Of a DNA stretch of 64,000 nucleotides, positions 17,699 through 26,472 are shown in pieces (positions within the stretch are counted from its first letter, which is position 1; each line of letters starts with the position of its first letter). The DNA is taken from NCBI RefSeq assembly GCF_011602485.2, contig NZ_CP050022.2, positions 6,654,001-6,718,000 on the forward strand. The letters are read 5' to 3'. A program made the position numbers and the translations under genes. The notes below the pieces were generated by a model. It searched no databases. It had not been told where the DNA came from and saw only the letters and a list, made by a program, of their open reading frames with translations. Source of the DNA: Bradyrhizobium sp. 1(2017) (GTDB lineage: Bacteria; Pseudomonadota; Alphaproteobacteria; Rhizobiales; Xanthobacteraceae).

Positions 17699-19024
17699 TT
17701 GAACGCTCTTCGGCAACTCGAGTGGGCGCTGCTGGAGCTTCAGCAGAGCACTCCCCTGGCAAGCGTCAGCGGCGCGATCTCCGAGATCGCGCCGACGCAT
17801 TTCCGCGTGTCCGGCCTGTCGCGCTTCGTCAGGCTCGGCGAGCTCATCGGCGTCAATTCGGCCGGCAAGCCCCAGATCGGCGAGGTGGTGCGGATCGACA
17901 GCGAGGGCATCATCGCCAAGCCCTTCGACCGCCAATTCGCCGGTGGCCTCGGCTCGGTCGCCTACCGGATGCCGCCGCTGTCGTTTGCGCCCGATCCGAG
18001 CTGGAAAGGCCGCGTCATCAATGCGCTCGGCGCGCCGCTTGACGGACAGGGTCCGCTCACGCCGGGGTCGCGTGCGGTCTCCGCGGAAGCCGAGGCGCCT
18101 TCGGCCATGAAGCGCGCGCGCGTGCACAGGCCGCTGCGCACAGGCGTGCGCGTCATCGACCTGTTCGCGCCGATCTGCGCCGGCCAGCGCGTCGGCATCT
18201 TCGCCGGCTCGGGCGTCGGCAAATCGACGCTGCTTGCGATGTTGGCGCGCAGCCAGGGTTTTGACACCGTCGTGCTGGCGCTGGTCGGCGAGCGCGGCCG
18301 CGAGGTGCGCGAGTTCATCGAGGACGTGCTGGGCACCGACCGTCATCGCGCCGTCACAATCGTATCCACGGGCGATGAAAGCCCGATGATGCGGCGGTTG
18401 GCGCCGAAGACGGCGATGGCGGTGGCGGAGTATTTCCGCGACCGCGGCGAATCGGTTCTGCTGATGGTCGATTCGATCACCCGTTTCGCCCACGCCGCCC
18501 GCGAGGTCGCACTCGCCGCCGGAGAGCCCGCCGTCGCGCGTGGCTACGCGCCGACCGTCTTCACCGATCTGCCGCGCCTTCTGGAGCGCGCCGGCCCCGG
18601 CGAGGAGGGATCCGGCACGATCACCGGGATCTTCTCCGTGCTGGTCGACGGCGACGATCACAACGAGCCGATCGCCGACACCATCCGCAGCACGCTCGAC
18701 GGGCACATCGTGCTCTCCAGGCACATCGCCGACCAGGCGCGCTATCCGGCCGTCGACGTCCTGGCCTCGGTCTCCCGCCTCGCCCATAACGTCTGGGATC
18801 CCGAGGAGCGCGACTTGGTGAGCAAACTGCGGGCCATGATCGCTAAATACGAGGACACGCGCGACCTTCGCCTGATGGGCGGGTACCAGTCGGGGCGCGA
18901 TTCGGGCCTCGATCAAGCGGTCGACATGGTCCCGAGAATCTACAACGCGATGCGGCAGGACGCGTCGGCTGCTCCGAGCGCCGATCCTTTCCGCGAGCTC
19001 CGGGACATGCTCAAGGGCGACTGA
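17699..19024 (+). CDS. fliI: Flagellar export ATPase FliI
   Basis: FliI is the hexameric ATPase that prepares substrates for export. The 441-residue product has the P-loop GSGVGKST at residues 170-177, a Walker B region (SVLLMVDSITRFAHA) and the family signature GYAPTVFTDLPRLLERAGPG. The start is a TTG at 17699 with GAGG about 14 bases upstream; no ATG or GTG fits the family N-terminus. It is the last gene of the plus-strand run, with no clear terminator behind it. Confidence 0.96.
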   Translation: MNALRQLEWALLELQQSTPLASVSGAISEIAPTHFRVSGLSRFVRLGELIGVNSAGKPQIGEVVRIDSEGIIAKPFDRQFAGGLGSVAYRMPPLSFAPDPSWKGRVINALGAPLDGQGPLTPGSRAVSAEAEAPSAMKRARVHRPLRTGVRVIDLFAPICAGQRVGIFAGSGVGKSTLLAMLARSQGFDTVVLALVGERGREVREFIEDVLGTDRHRAVTIVSTGDESPMMRRLAPKTAMAVAEYFRDRGESVLLMVDSITRFAHAAREVALAAGEPAVARGYAPTVFTDLPRLLERAGPGEEGSGTITGIFSVLVDGDDHNEPIADTIRSTLDGHIVLSRHIADQARYPAVDVLASVSRLAHNVWDPEERDLVSKLRAMIAKYEDTRDLRLMGGYQSGRDSGLDQAVDMVPRIYNAMRQDASAAPSADPFRELRDMLKGD

Positions 19025-19792
19025 AGCGCGACGAGAATCATCATCGCGTTTGGCAGCTGCACACTTTTCCCGCTGATGTCCCGGAGCGCAGCGCAAGCGC
19101 GCATCGCCTCATGTTTTCGACAGATGATTGCGCATGCCGCCACGCATCCAGCGCATGCAAAGGCATGACCGTCACCGGCTTTCATCGTTCGCGCATCCAC
19201 CGTCCGGGTGGGAGGAGCAGGCTGGCCCGACCAGACGGGCGATTCCGCGCCCGAGGCGACAACAACCGGCGCGTGCAATTCCTGCAAGTTCCCTTGAATA
19301 TTCCTGACGGATCGTACAAGTTGTGGATGACCTCGCGATGCTCATCCTCGTCATGCACAAGCTTCGATCAACTCGCATCAACGACAGACAACGACGTCCG
19401 CGAAATCAAACTGTCGCACAATTGCGTGCGTGTTCGACGTACAGCGTACTGCGTTCACCATCATGTGTTCGGAAGCGTGCGATTGTCTTGAACATTACAT
19501 TCCCCTGCGACGACATCCGATCTTCGAGACCGTCTTGACTTGATTTTGTTGAGAAGCTCATTCATCGTTTCCGCGGAATACACAAGAAACGTCTGCTTGT
19601 GACTTGAACTTCAGGGGCTCCGGTTGAACTACTCCGATCCATCGTCTGCAGGCGACGGCAACTCGGGCTCCCGTGCGGCGATGACGCTGTTGGCGCGCCA
19701 TCAGCGACGCAGCCCTTCGCGCCGGACCACGCGCCAGGACGCAACGCGGCTTCGGGACGCCGCAGACGATGTTCCGGGGACGAGGTAGATCC
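19025..19792. other. Non-coding region between fliI and a marR gene
   Basis: No gene is convincing here. Short open frames lack a ribosome site and have unnatural composition (many Ser, Arg and Cys). The middle (about 19290-19560) is clearly lower in GC than its surroundings and may contain the marR promoter. Confidence 0.6.
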
Positions 19793-20428
19793 ATGCCATT
19801 GGCGCGAGAGGCCGTCGAGCTGCTGGTTCAAGCGGCGAGAGCCTGGTATTTCGAAGGCAATCAGCATGGACTGCGCGATCGCGAATGGATGGCGCTGCGC
19901 TTTCTCGGCCGCGCCAATCGATTCTCGCGCACGCCGTCCGCGCTTGCGGGCTTCATCGGCGCCACCAGGGCGACGGCATCGCAGATCGTGAAGACGCTCG
20001 AGAGCAAGTCCTTCCTGGTGCGCAAGCCGTCGCATGAAGACAAGCGTTCCGTCGTGCTCCACGTCACCGCGCAGGGCGAGAAATGTCTGAGCCAGCACGA
20101 CCCGATCAATCACGTGATGAATGCGGTCAGGTCGCTCGGGACCGATGAATGCGTCAAGCTGCGCGACTCGCTGCGGGAGGTTCTCAATCATCTCGACACG
20201 GCCCATCAGCGCCTCGACGCCAGCATCTGCCGGGACTGCATGTTCCTCGCCGAACGCGGCCCGGGCACCGGCAAGGGACGCACGACGGCCGAGTTCATGT
20301 GCCGGTTGTATCGCGCGCCAGTGTCGCTCGAGGAGACGGAGTTGCTGTGCACGAGTTTCGAGCGCACCCGCGACCGTCCGAAGATCGAGGAGCATCTCGA
20401 TCGCGCCCGCGTGGCAAGCCAGAGGTGA
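19793..20428 (+). CDS. MarR-family regulator with C-terminal cysteine quartet
   Basis: A 211-residue protein. The first 140 residues form a MarR winged-helix domain (SALAGFIGATRATASQIVKT recognition region, HEDKRSVVLHVTAQG wing). An additional C-terminal part carries Cys146-x2-Cys149, Cys170 and Cys186, a pattern suited to binding zinc or an iron-sulfur cluster. I chose the ATG at 19793 because GAGG precedes it at a good distance. It stands alone, followed by a hairpin. Regulation by metal or redox is an inference. Confidence 0.85.
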   Translation: MPLAREAVELLVQAARAWYFEGNQHGLRDREWMALRFLGRANRFSRTPSALAGFIGATRATASQIVKTLESKSFLVRKPSHEDKRSVVLHVTAQGEKCLSQHDPINHVMNAVRSLGTDECVKLRDSLREVLNHLDTAHQRLDASICRDCMFLAERGPGTGKGRTTAEFMCRLYRAPVSLEETELLCTSFERTRDRPKIEEHLDRARVASQR

Positions 20429-20450
20429 GTCGCACGCGGGCCTGTCGCGT

Positions 20451-20476
20451 GTCGTCCTGCGCTTGGCCAGGACGAC
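20451..20476 (+). terminator. Hairpin after the marR gene
   Basis: Arms gtcgtcctg and caggacgac pair over a loop of eight bases, 22 bases past the marR stop. There is no T-run, so it is a weak terminator candidate or part of the neighbouring repeat block. Confidence 0.45.
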
Positions 20477-20500
20477 GTCATTGCGCGATCTCTCCTCGTC

Positions 20501-20562
20501 GTTGCGAGCGCAGCGAAGCAATCCGGAATCAGTAGCCTGGATTGCTTCGCTCCGCTCGCAAT
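20501..20562. repeat. Dispersed inverted repeat (CERSEAIQ type)
   Basis: Two 24-base arms (20501-20524 and 20539-20562) match as inverted copies at 22 of 24 positions around a 14-base loop. The core attgcttcgctccgctcgca is a very common dispersed repeat in alphaproteobacterial genomes, whose false translation contains CERSEAIQ. Function is unknown. Confidence 0.85.
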
Positions 20563-20673
20563 GACGGAGTGTGGCGCAGCGGCTCGGTCCTCGAATCACC
20601 ACTGTCATTCCTCGCCACCGGGTCTCGCCTTGCGAACCTGATGGCGGGCTCCGCGTGGAATCCGGCAGGCCGC

Positions 20674-20742
20674 AGCGTATCGCTGATCACGAGCGTCTCT
20701 CGGAATATTGGATCGTCCGGTCAAGCCGGACGATGACACCGA
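20674..20742. repeat. REP-like dispersed repeat
   Basis: The block contains the inverted repeat tcgtccggtcaagccggacga (arms around a short centre, from 20716) preceded by a gcgtatcgctgatcacgagcg-like segment. I recognise this combination as a frequent intergenic repeat of Bradyrhizobium genomes; the exact ends are estimated. Confidence 0.6.
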
Positions 20743-21300
20743 GTGCTTGGCTGCAGACACGGCTTCACAGCCTCGCGGCGCTTTTCGCCCGAGCTTTGCT
20801 TCGTCACTTCGCCCTATAACCAAGAGGGCGCAGGGAAGGCCGGGTGCCGGCGGCACCCGCGGTCCACTGCGCGAAAGGCACACGCAGGAAGAACCGCACA
20901 GCAGCATACAGGTGAAGCCCAACACACGGCCTTCCCTGCGCGATGGTCGGACGGCTTATGCCGTGCTCTCCCGGGAGCCGAGTTCCTTCTGGCCTCCCTC
21001 ACCCCGGCGAAAGTCGCCGGCACCGCGCCGGTTGACGCCAGTGCCGCATCCGCCGGGGCTTGACCGTAGCAACGACGGCCAGGACCATACGGTTTTGCCG
21101 TACGCACGGCCCGTTGGCGCCACAGGGTCCGACGGCGTTGTGCACGTTGCCATCGGAATATGACGCGACGAACCTGACAGCGCCGCTCGTCCACGCAAAG
21201 CCCTGGGCTCACGGAGAGCAATCCGCCCTGCCCACGCCTCTCGCGCACGACGCTGCTGCGTCCACCGCAAGCCCGGCCCTGCGATCACACGACACATGAC
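20743..21300. repeat. Long dispersed Bradyrhizobiaceae repeat, non-coding
   Basis: False translations of this block contain the phrase NQEGAGKAGC followed by FPARW, which I recognise from many spurious hypothetical proteins in Bradyrhizobium, Afipia and Rhodopseudomonas. It contains a perfect 15-bp inverted repeat (20828-20842, gcgcagggaaggccg; 20927-20941, its complement) around 84 bases. No frame has a ribosome site or protein-like composition. It may be a transposable relic or a structured RNA; the ends are approximate. Confidence 0.6.
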
Positions 21301-21553
21301 CGCCCCTCAAGGGCGAGCCGGGATGGGCGACACATACGCCGTTTCCGAATTTCGGTAAAGCGGAATATTTTCGTCCGGACGGATTGACAGGGGCGACACA
21401 GGGCGAGAGCTGCAGCCCGGATGGAGCCAACGGGTCGCGCCAATGCGGACCCGATGACGGGCTCCGCGCCAATCCGGGATCGTGAGAGATGCCGAGCGAG
21501 CGCCGGATTGCGCTTTCACTCCATCAGGTTGCGAATCGCCACGCAACGAAAAA

Positions 21554-21577
21554 CACCCGGCGGTTTCCCGCCGGGTG
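21554..21577 (-). terminator. Terminator of porin 1
   Basis: A perfect 10-bp stem (cacccggcgg, 21554-21563; 21568-21577) with loop of four is followed on the minus strand by TTTTTCGTTGCG. It lies 27 bases past the porin stop. The same terminator follows porin 2. Confidence 0.92.
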
Positions 21578-21603
21578 CTCGTTCAGATATTCGAGAGGTA
21601 TTA

Positions 21604-23178
21604 TTACCAGTTGCGCTGAGCGCGGAGGAGCAGGGTGATCGAGTCCTGATCCTTCAGCTCGTAGGCAGCAGCCGGCTTGGCGACCGGGAAGTTGTTGCCG
21701 CCGGCGATGACACCGGAATACTTCTGGTCGATGTGGGTCCAGTTCAGGTCGGCCGAGAACGTGAGGTTCTTGACCGGGGTCCAGCGGGTGATCAAACCAA
21801 CCTGACCGACGTTGAAGTCAGGATTGCACGAGGTCAGGCCCGGAACCGACGAGAAGGCGCCGCCAACTCCGCAGAGGAAGGTCTTCGCGCCGCTGCCGAA
21901 CTGAGCAGCCGCGTAGGCACCGTAGATCGCGGTGTTCCAGTACGGATCCCAGTTGTGGGTGTAAGCGCCACGGAAGCCCCAGGTCTTGACGGTTTCTTGC
22001 TGGCCACCGGTGATGAACACGGTGTCCGGAGCAACAACCGCAGCGACGCTCTGGTAGGCAATGCCCGAGTTGCCGTACGCGACGAACGAGCTACCCGCCA
22101 GGTTCTGGAAGTTGTAGCGGGTCGCACCGTCCGTGTAGACGCCCGAGATGTTGATCACGTCACCCGCACCGGTCGGGATGTTCTTGATCGACAGAGCGAG
22201 CTGCACGGCCCAACCCCACTTGTCGTCGGGGTGGCCAGTGGGCTCGGTGGCGCCGTAGTAGGCAACGTGGTTGTCATGCGCCGCAACCGACGCCTGGAAG
22301 AGACCCCAAGCCTGGTCGACACGCATCATGGCAACGAGGTTCGGAGAACGCGAACCGCCGATGGCGTTGGCACCCAGCGCACCGGTGGTCAAACCGGCGA
22401 TCGCAGCAGCACCCGCCGCAGAGCTGATGTTGAAGTTGCCGGCCTGATAGTAGGCCGTCGCATCTTCAGCCGAGAACGACGCCGTGATGCCCTGACCGAA
22501 GTCAGCGGTGTAGGAGAACTGGTTGACACCAGTGACCGTGCCGCTGCCGCCGACGAGACCGTCGAAGTTGTTGCCGGGATAGTTGGTCCAGGGCGCGTCG
22601 AACTGCGACACGGCCTTACCCATCGTGAAGCCGGCGAACTGGATGAAGGCGTAGTACACGCCGAGCGAACCGCCCGAGGTGCCGCCGTCCGTCGGGTTGA
22701 TCGACGAACCGACCAGCGCAGGCGCCGCACCGGCATTGTTGAGGGCCAGCGTGCCGGTATAGGCAGTGCCGCCGAACGCAGAACCCGTGCCCTGATAGCC
22801 GCCGGTGGTCCAGGAGAACGTCGCATCGAAGAAGGTGCGGACGACGCCGTATTCGGTCGCGGTGCGCGTGTCGATGTTGAGGTCCTGACGAGCGCGCATG
22901 GTGTAGTAGTTGCTCAGGCGGTTGTGCGCACCGGCCGGGGAGCCGATCGCCGCGCCGTAGACGCTGTTCGTGCCCAGCGCGACTTCAGCGCGCAGGTAAC
23001 CACCCAGCTTGATGCAGGTGTCGGTGCCCGGGATGTAGTAGAAACCCGCACCATACAGGGAGCAGATCTTCACGTATTCGACCGCCTTGGCCTTCACGGG
23101 CAGATCGGCTGCCTGCGCTCCGCCCACGGCGATCAGACCCGCCGCTGAGCCGAGCAAAAGGCTCTTAACCAACTTCAT
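21604..23178 (-). CDS. Outer-membrane porin, Omp2/porin_2 family (copy 1)
   Basis: A 524-residue trimeric-type general porin. It has a signal peptide ending GGAQA-ADLPVK, the conserved alphaproteobacterial segment GFYYIPGTDTCIKLGGYLRA and a strand-rich C-terminus ending LLLRAQRNW with a terminal aromatic residue, the usual outer-membrane insertion signal. Many Tyr/Thr/Gly strand repeats lie between. A GGAGG sits 8 bases upstream of the start. The gene is nearly identical with the one at 24399-25973; differences cluster in loops (for example LALNNAGAAPAL versus LGLNTAGASPAL). Confidence 0.95.
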   Translation of the reverse strand: MKLVKSLLLGSAAGLIAVGGAQAADLPVKAKAVEYVKICSLYGAGFYYIPGTDTCIKLGGYLRAEVALGTNSVYGAAIGSPAGAHNRLSNYYTMRARQDLNIDTRTATEYGVVRTFFDATFSWTTGGYQGTGSAFGGTAYTGTLALNNAGAAPALVGSSINPTDGGTSGGSLGVYYAFIQFAGFTMGKAVSQFDAPWTNYPGNNFDGLVGGSGTVTGVNQFSYTADFGQGITASFSAEDATAYYQAGNFNISSAAGAAAIAGLTTGALGANAIGGSRSPNLVAMMRVDQAWGLFQASVAAHDNHVAYYGATEPTGHPDDKWGWAVQLALSIKNIPTGAGDVINISGVYTDGATRYNFQNLAGSSFVAYGNSGIAYQSVAAVVAPDTVFITGGQQETVKTWGFRGAYTHNWDPYWNTAIYGAYAAAQFGSGAKTFLCGVGGAFSSVPGLTSCNPDFNVGQVGLITRWTPVKNLTFSADLNWTHIDQKYSGVIAGGNNFPVAKPAAAYELKDQDSITLLLRAQRNW

Positions 23179-23689
23179 GTTAAACCTCCAAGTTGCTCTT
23201 CAGGGATGGTCACTGACCGGGACGGCCAATTCCCCAACTCCCTCTAAATCACCGCTTTCGGCTCCTTCGCGTCTTCGGACACACCCGCATGAACGCGAGG
23301 GACTTAAGCGAATGACCTAAACGGGACGACCTTGGGATGCCCCCCTCCGTCGCGTGATCACCATGATCGATGCCCCACGCACACACAACAAGAGAACGTC
23401 GCGAAACGGACCTATGAAGCGTGTTTTCCGACGGGTGTTGCACAAAAATCACGCGAGCTCCGGGCTCGCCCTGTGCAGCAACCTATTGAAAAACAACAGG
23501 AATTATTGTTTCACGTTGCTGTGATACGGACAATCGTTCAGGGAACCCGCCGCGCTGCCCACAGTCGGCACGACGCCGGGCCGGGCTTGAGATCTTCTCT
23601 GGGACGCGAATCGAGCGTCCTCTTATCGTGATCATTTCAATCACCGGCGGTCACTTCGGCGACGGTTCCAATGTCCGAAGAGAGCAGGA
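23179..23689. other. Upstream region of porin 1
   Basis: No gene is evident. The ribosome site GGAGG of porin 1 is at its left end. AT-rich patches near 23240-23300 and 23470-23540 probably hold the porin promoter, and the right end merges into the recombinase relic. Short open frames on the plus strand look accidental. Confidence 0.5.
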
Positions 23690-24252
23690 AGATATTAGCC
23701 GCTCCAAGCCGGCTGGCCTCCCCCACGACCGCGCTTCGTTTGTGCTCCTGCCGGACCGCGCAGAAATCGTGCGAAAGATTTTCGAGCTCGCGATTGGAGG
23801 AATGGGGAACTGCGCACTCGCGAATTATCTCGATGAGCGAACGGTAGCGAGCTCTACCTAGTCTCTACATTGGGACCACACCACGATCGGCTACATGCGC
23901 AGGAACCGCGCGACTTACGGCGAGTACATTCGCTGCCGGTCACAAGAAGGGCATCCCAAGCGGTCCCCCGATCTCATAGACGAGCCTACTTTTGACGCCG
24001 CGCAGATCGCGCGCCAGCAGAACCTTGCCCATCGCACCCACGGGAAATGATCTTGCGAACATCTTCGGCGGCCTATGCTCGTGTGCCTGTTGTGGCAGCG
24101 AGGTCATATTCCATCGCATTTCGAATGTGCAGGTTCTTGTGTGCGAGCGCGTGTTAGACGACGGCGCCTGCAGCCGCTCGGCTCGGACATACAAGGATTT
24201 CGAGATCGGTGTTCTCGCTTTATGGCTCACCCGGCGCTGCTCGACAAAGTAA
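23690..24252 (+). pseudogene. Relic of a large serine recombinase (resolvase)
   Basis: Three consecutive segments together match the middle and zinc-ribbon part of large serine recombinases. The first reads FVLLPDRAEIVRKIFELAIG GMGNC (split here) and ends at a stop near 23861. The second, from about 23872, reads WDHTTIGYMRRNRATYGEYI then DEPTFDAAQIARQQN and ends at TGA at 24048-24050. The third, in another frame, reads GNDLANIFGGLCSCACCGSE and LVCERV. The N-terminal catalytic domain with the active serine is absent. At least one in-frame stop and one frameshift make it non-functional. It lies between two copies of a porin gene, a likely scar of a past integration. Confidence 0.85.
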
Positions 24253-24351
24253 GCGTAAGAGCAGAGAGCGGTGCGGCTAAATCTCGTCGAGGAGATCAAG
24301 GACTTTCCGCGGACCAGCGGCGATCCCTACGCATCGCCACGCAACGAAAAA

Positions 24352-24375
24352 CACCCGGCGGTTTCCCGCCGGGTG
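24352..24375 (-). terminator. Terminator of porin 2
   Basis: Same stem-loop as after porin 1 (arms 24352-24361 and 24366-24375, TTTTT tail on the minus strand). The flanking sequence from 24333 onward also matches, so the terminator belongs to the duplicated unit. Confidence 0.92.
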
Positions 24376-24398
24376 CTCGTTCAGATATTCGAGAGATA

Positions 24399-25973
24399 TT
24401 ACCAGTTGCGCTGAGCGCGGAGGAGCAGGGTGATCGAGTCCTGATCCTTCAGCTCGTAGGCAGCAGCCGGCTTGGCGACCGGGAAGTTGTTGCCGCCGGC
24501 GATGACACCCGAATACTTCTGGTCGATGTGGGTCCAGACCAGGTCGCCCGAGAACGTGAGGTTCTTGACCGGGGTCCAGCGGGTAATCAAGCCAACCTGA
24601 CCGACGTTGAAGTCAGGATTGCACGAGGTCAGGCCCGGAACCGACGAGAAGGCGCCGCCAGCTCCGCAGAGGAAGGTCTTCGTGCCGCCGCCGAACTGAG
24701 CAGCCGCGTAGGCACCGTAGATCGCGGTGTTCCAGTACGGATCCCAGTTGTGGGTGTAAGCGCCACGGAAGCCCCAGGTCTTCACGGACTCCTGCTGGCC
24801 ACCGGTGATGAACGTGGTGTCCGGAGCAACAACCGCAGCGACGCTCTGGTAGGCAATGCCCGAGCTGCCGTACATGAGGAACGAGCTACCCGCCAGGTTC
24901 TGGAAGTTGTAGCGGGTCGCGCCGTCGGTGTAGACGCCCGAGACGTTGATCACGTCACCCGCACCGGTCGGGATGTTCTTGATCGACAGAGCGAGCTGCA
25001 CGGCCCAACCCCACTTGTCGTCGGGGTGGCCAGTGGGCTCGGTGGCGCCGTAGTAGGCAACGTGGTTGTCATGTGCCGCGACCGACGCCTGGAAGAGACC
25101 CCAAGCCTGGTCGACACGGACCATACCGACGAGGTTCGGAGAACGCGAACCGCCGATGGCGTTGGCACCCAGCGCACCGGTGGTCAAGCCGGCGATCGCA
25201 CCAGCACCCGCCGCAGAGCTGATGTTGAAGTTGCCGGCCTGATAGTAGGCCGTCGTATCTTCAGCCGAGAACGACGCCGTGATGCCCTGACCGAAGTCAG
25301 CGGTGTAGGTGAACTGGTTGACACCAGTGACCGTGCCCGAGCCGCCGACGAGACCGTCGAAATTGTTGCCGGGATAGTTGGTCCAGGGCGCGTCGAACTG
25401 CGACACGGCCTTACCCATCGTGAAGCCGGCGAACTGGATGAAGGCGTAGTACACGCCGAGCGAACCGCCCGAGGTGCCACCGTCCGTCGGGTTGATCGAC
25501 GAACCGACCAGCGCAGGCGACGCACCGGCAGTGTTGAGGCCCAGCGTGCCGGTATAGGCGGTGCCGCCGAACCCAGAACCCGTGCCCTGATAGCCGCCGG
25601 TGGTCCAGGAGAACGTCGCATCGAAGAAGGTGCGGACGACGCCGTATTCGGTCGCGGTGCGCGTGTCGATGTTGAGATCCTGACGAGCGCGCATGGTGTA
25701 GTAGTTGCTCAGGCGGTTGTTTCCACCCGCCGGGGAGCCGGTCGCCGTACCGTAGACGCTGTTCGTGTCCAGCGCGACTTCAGCGCGCAGGTAACCACCC
25801 AGCTTGATGCAGGTGTCGGTGCCCGGGATGTAGTAGAAGCCGGCGCCGTACAGGGAGCAGATCTTCACGTACTCGACCGCCTTGGCCTTCACGGGAAGAT
25901 CAGCTGCGAACGCACCGGAGCTGGCCATCAGGCCCGCAGCGGCACCGAGAAGAAGTGTCTTCGTAAGCTTCAT
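24399..25973 (-). CDS. Outer-membrane porin, Omp2/porin_2 family (copy 2)
   Basis: A 524-residue porin with signal peptide ending SSGAFA-ADLPVK, the IPGTDTCIKLGGYLRAEVAL segment and the same aromatic C-terminus (RAQRNW) as copy 1. I chose the ATG at 25973 because GGAGGTTTACTA precedes it; the open frame continues 46 codons upstream without signal-like sequence. The upstream regions of the two porins diverge directly behind the ribosome site, so the copies may be expressed under different conditions. An attenuator or small RNA candidate lies about 260 bases upstream. Confidence 0.95.
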   Translation of the reverse strand: MKLTKTLLLGAAAGLMASSGAFAADLPVKAKAVEYVKICSLYGAGFYYIPGTDTCIKLGGYLRAEVALDTNSVYGTATGSPAGGNNRLSNYYTMRARQDLNIDTRTATEYGVVRTFFDATFSWTTGGYQGTGSGFGGTAYTGTLGLNTAGASPALVGSSINPTDGGTSGGSLGVYYAFIQFAGFTMGKAVSQFDAPWTNYPGNNFDGLVGGSGTVTGVNQFTYTADFGQGITASFSAEDTTAYYQAGNFNISSAAGAGAIAGLTTGALGANAIGGSRSPNLVGMVRVDQAWGLFQASVAAHDNHVAYYGATEPTGHPDDKWGWAVQLALSIKNIPTGAGDVINVSGVYTDGATRYNFQNLAGSSFLMYGSSGIAYQSVAAVVAPDTTFITGGQQESVKTWGFRGAYTHNWDPYWNTAIYGAYAAAQFGGGTKTFLCGAGGAFSSVPGLTSCNPDFNVGQVGLITRWTPVKNLTFSGDLVWTHIDQKYSGVIAGGNNFPVAKPAAAYELKDQDSITLLLRAQRNW

Positions 25974-26472
25974 TAGTAAACCTCCAGGTCGGTTCAGGGG
26001 GCCGGCTCCTCGCCGGAGCCGCTCTACCCGCTTATTTCCGTTCAATTCAGATCCGCACTGAAGGTCCGGACTGAAACGACAGTGAGGTGCCCCCCCTCCG
26101 TCGTGACTCACGTATAGTTTAGAAAATCAATGGCCTCAATTTATTGATTTCGTGAATTTGAAGATCGGGGCGGGATGTTGCTCAGGCGCAACAGCGCGAT
26201 CCGACGCGCCTAAGCTACGTAAGCAAAAGAAAAAGCCCCCAGGGGGCATCCCGAGGGCTTTCTTGGAGGTCTCACAGCGCTGTCCATCGAGTTGGTCAAG
26301 AGCAGCAAGCTTGAGTGCAATGACGAATAACTCAATCAATTGTTTTTTGCAAGCATTTGAAGTTCGAATTGGTTGCCGCCACGCGACAATCCGCCACCCC
26401 CATCCTGCGCAATAGTCGAGACGTTGCCGCGATTTCCCTTTAAAATGCCGTCCAAGGGAAATGAGGAGCCAC
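25974..26472. other. Intergenic region between porin 2 and a marR gene
   Basis: This divergent region has no convincing gene. It is low in GC near 26105-26160 and 26325-26350, fitting promoters for the porin (minus) and marR (plus). A terminator-like hairpin lies at 26232-26261. Confidence 0.55.
26232..26261 (-). terminator. Terminator-like hairpin upstream of porin 2
   Basis: Arms aaagccc (26232-26238) and gggcttt (26255-26261) enclose a GC-rich centre, and the minus strand continues TTTTTCTTTTGC. No minus-strand gene ends here, so it would end either a small RNA that starts within about 200 bases to the right or a leader transcript of porin 2. Confidence 0.6.

Noticed and set aside
16145..19096. 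A 983-codon open frame on the minus strand, antisense to the DUF1217, flgF and fliI genes
   Set aside because: It is a by-product of high-GC codon usage in the real plus-strand genes. Its translation is rich in Arg, Asp and His with no domain, and no ribosome site precedes it.
19111..19491. A 126-codon plus-strand frame between fliI and marR
   Set aside because: No ribosome site, and composition dominated by Ser, Arg and Cys. Nothing suggests a protein.
20743..21300. Several overlapping open frames of 70-150 codons
   Set aside because: I recognise their translations as those of a dispersed repeat that has been annotated wrongly as hypothetical proteins in many genomes.
23332..23631. A 99-codon plus-strand frame upstream of porin 1
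   Set aside because: No ribosome site or family-like sequence. It lies where the porin promoter is expected.
21421..25976. Two long plus-strand frames antisense to the porins, resembling each other
   Set aside because: They resemble each other only because the porins are duplicated. The porin strand has signal peptides, ribosome sites and terminators.
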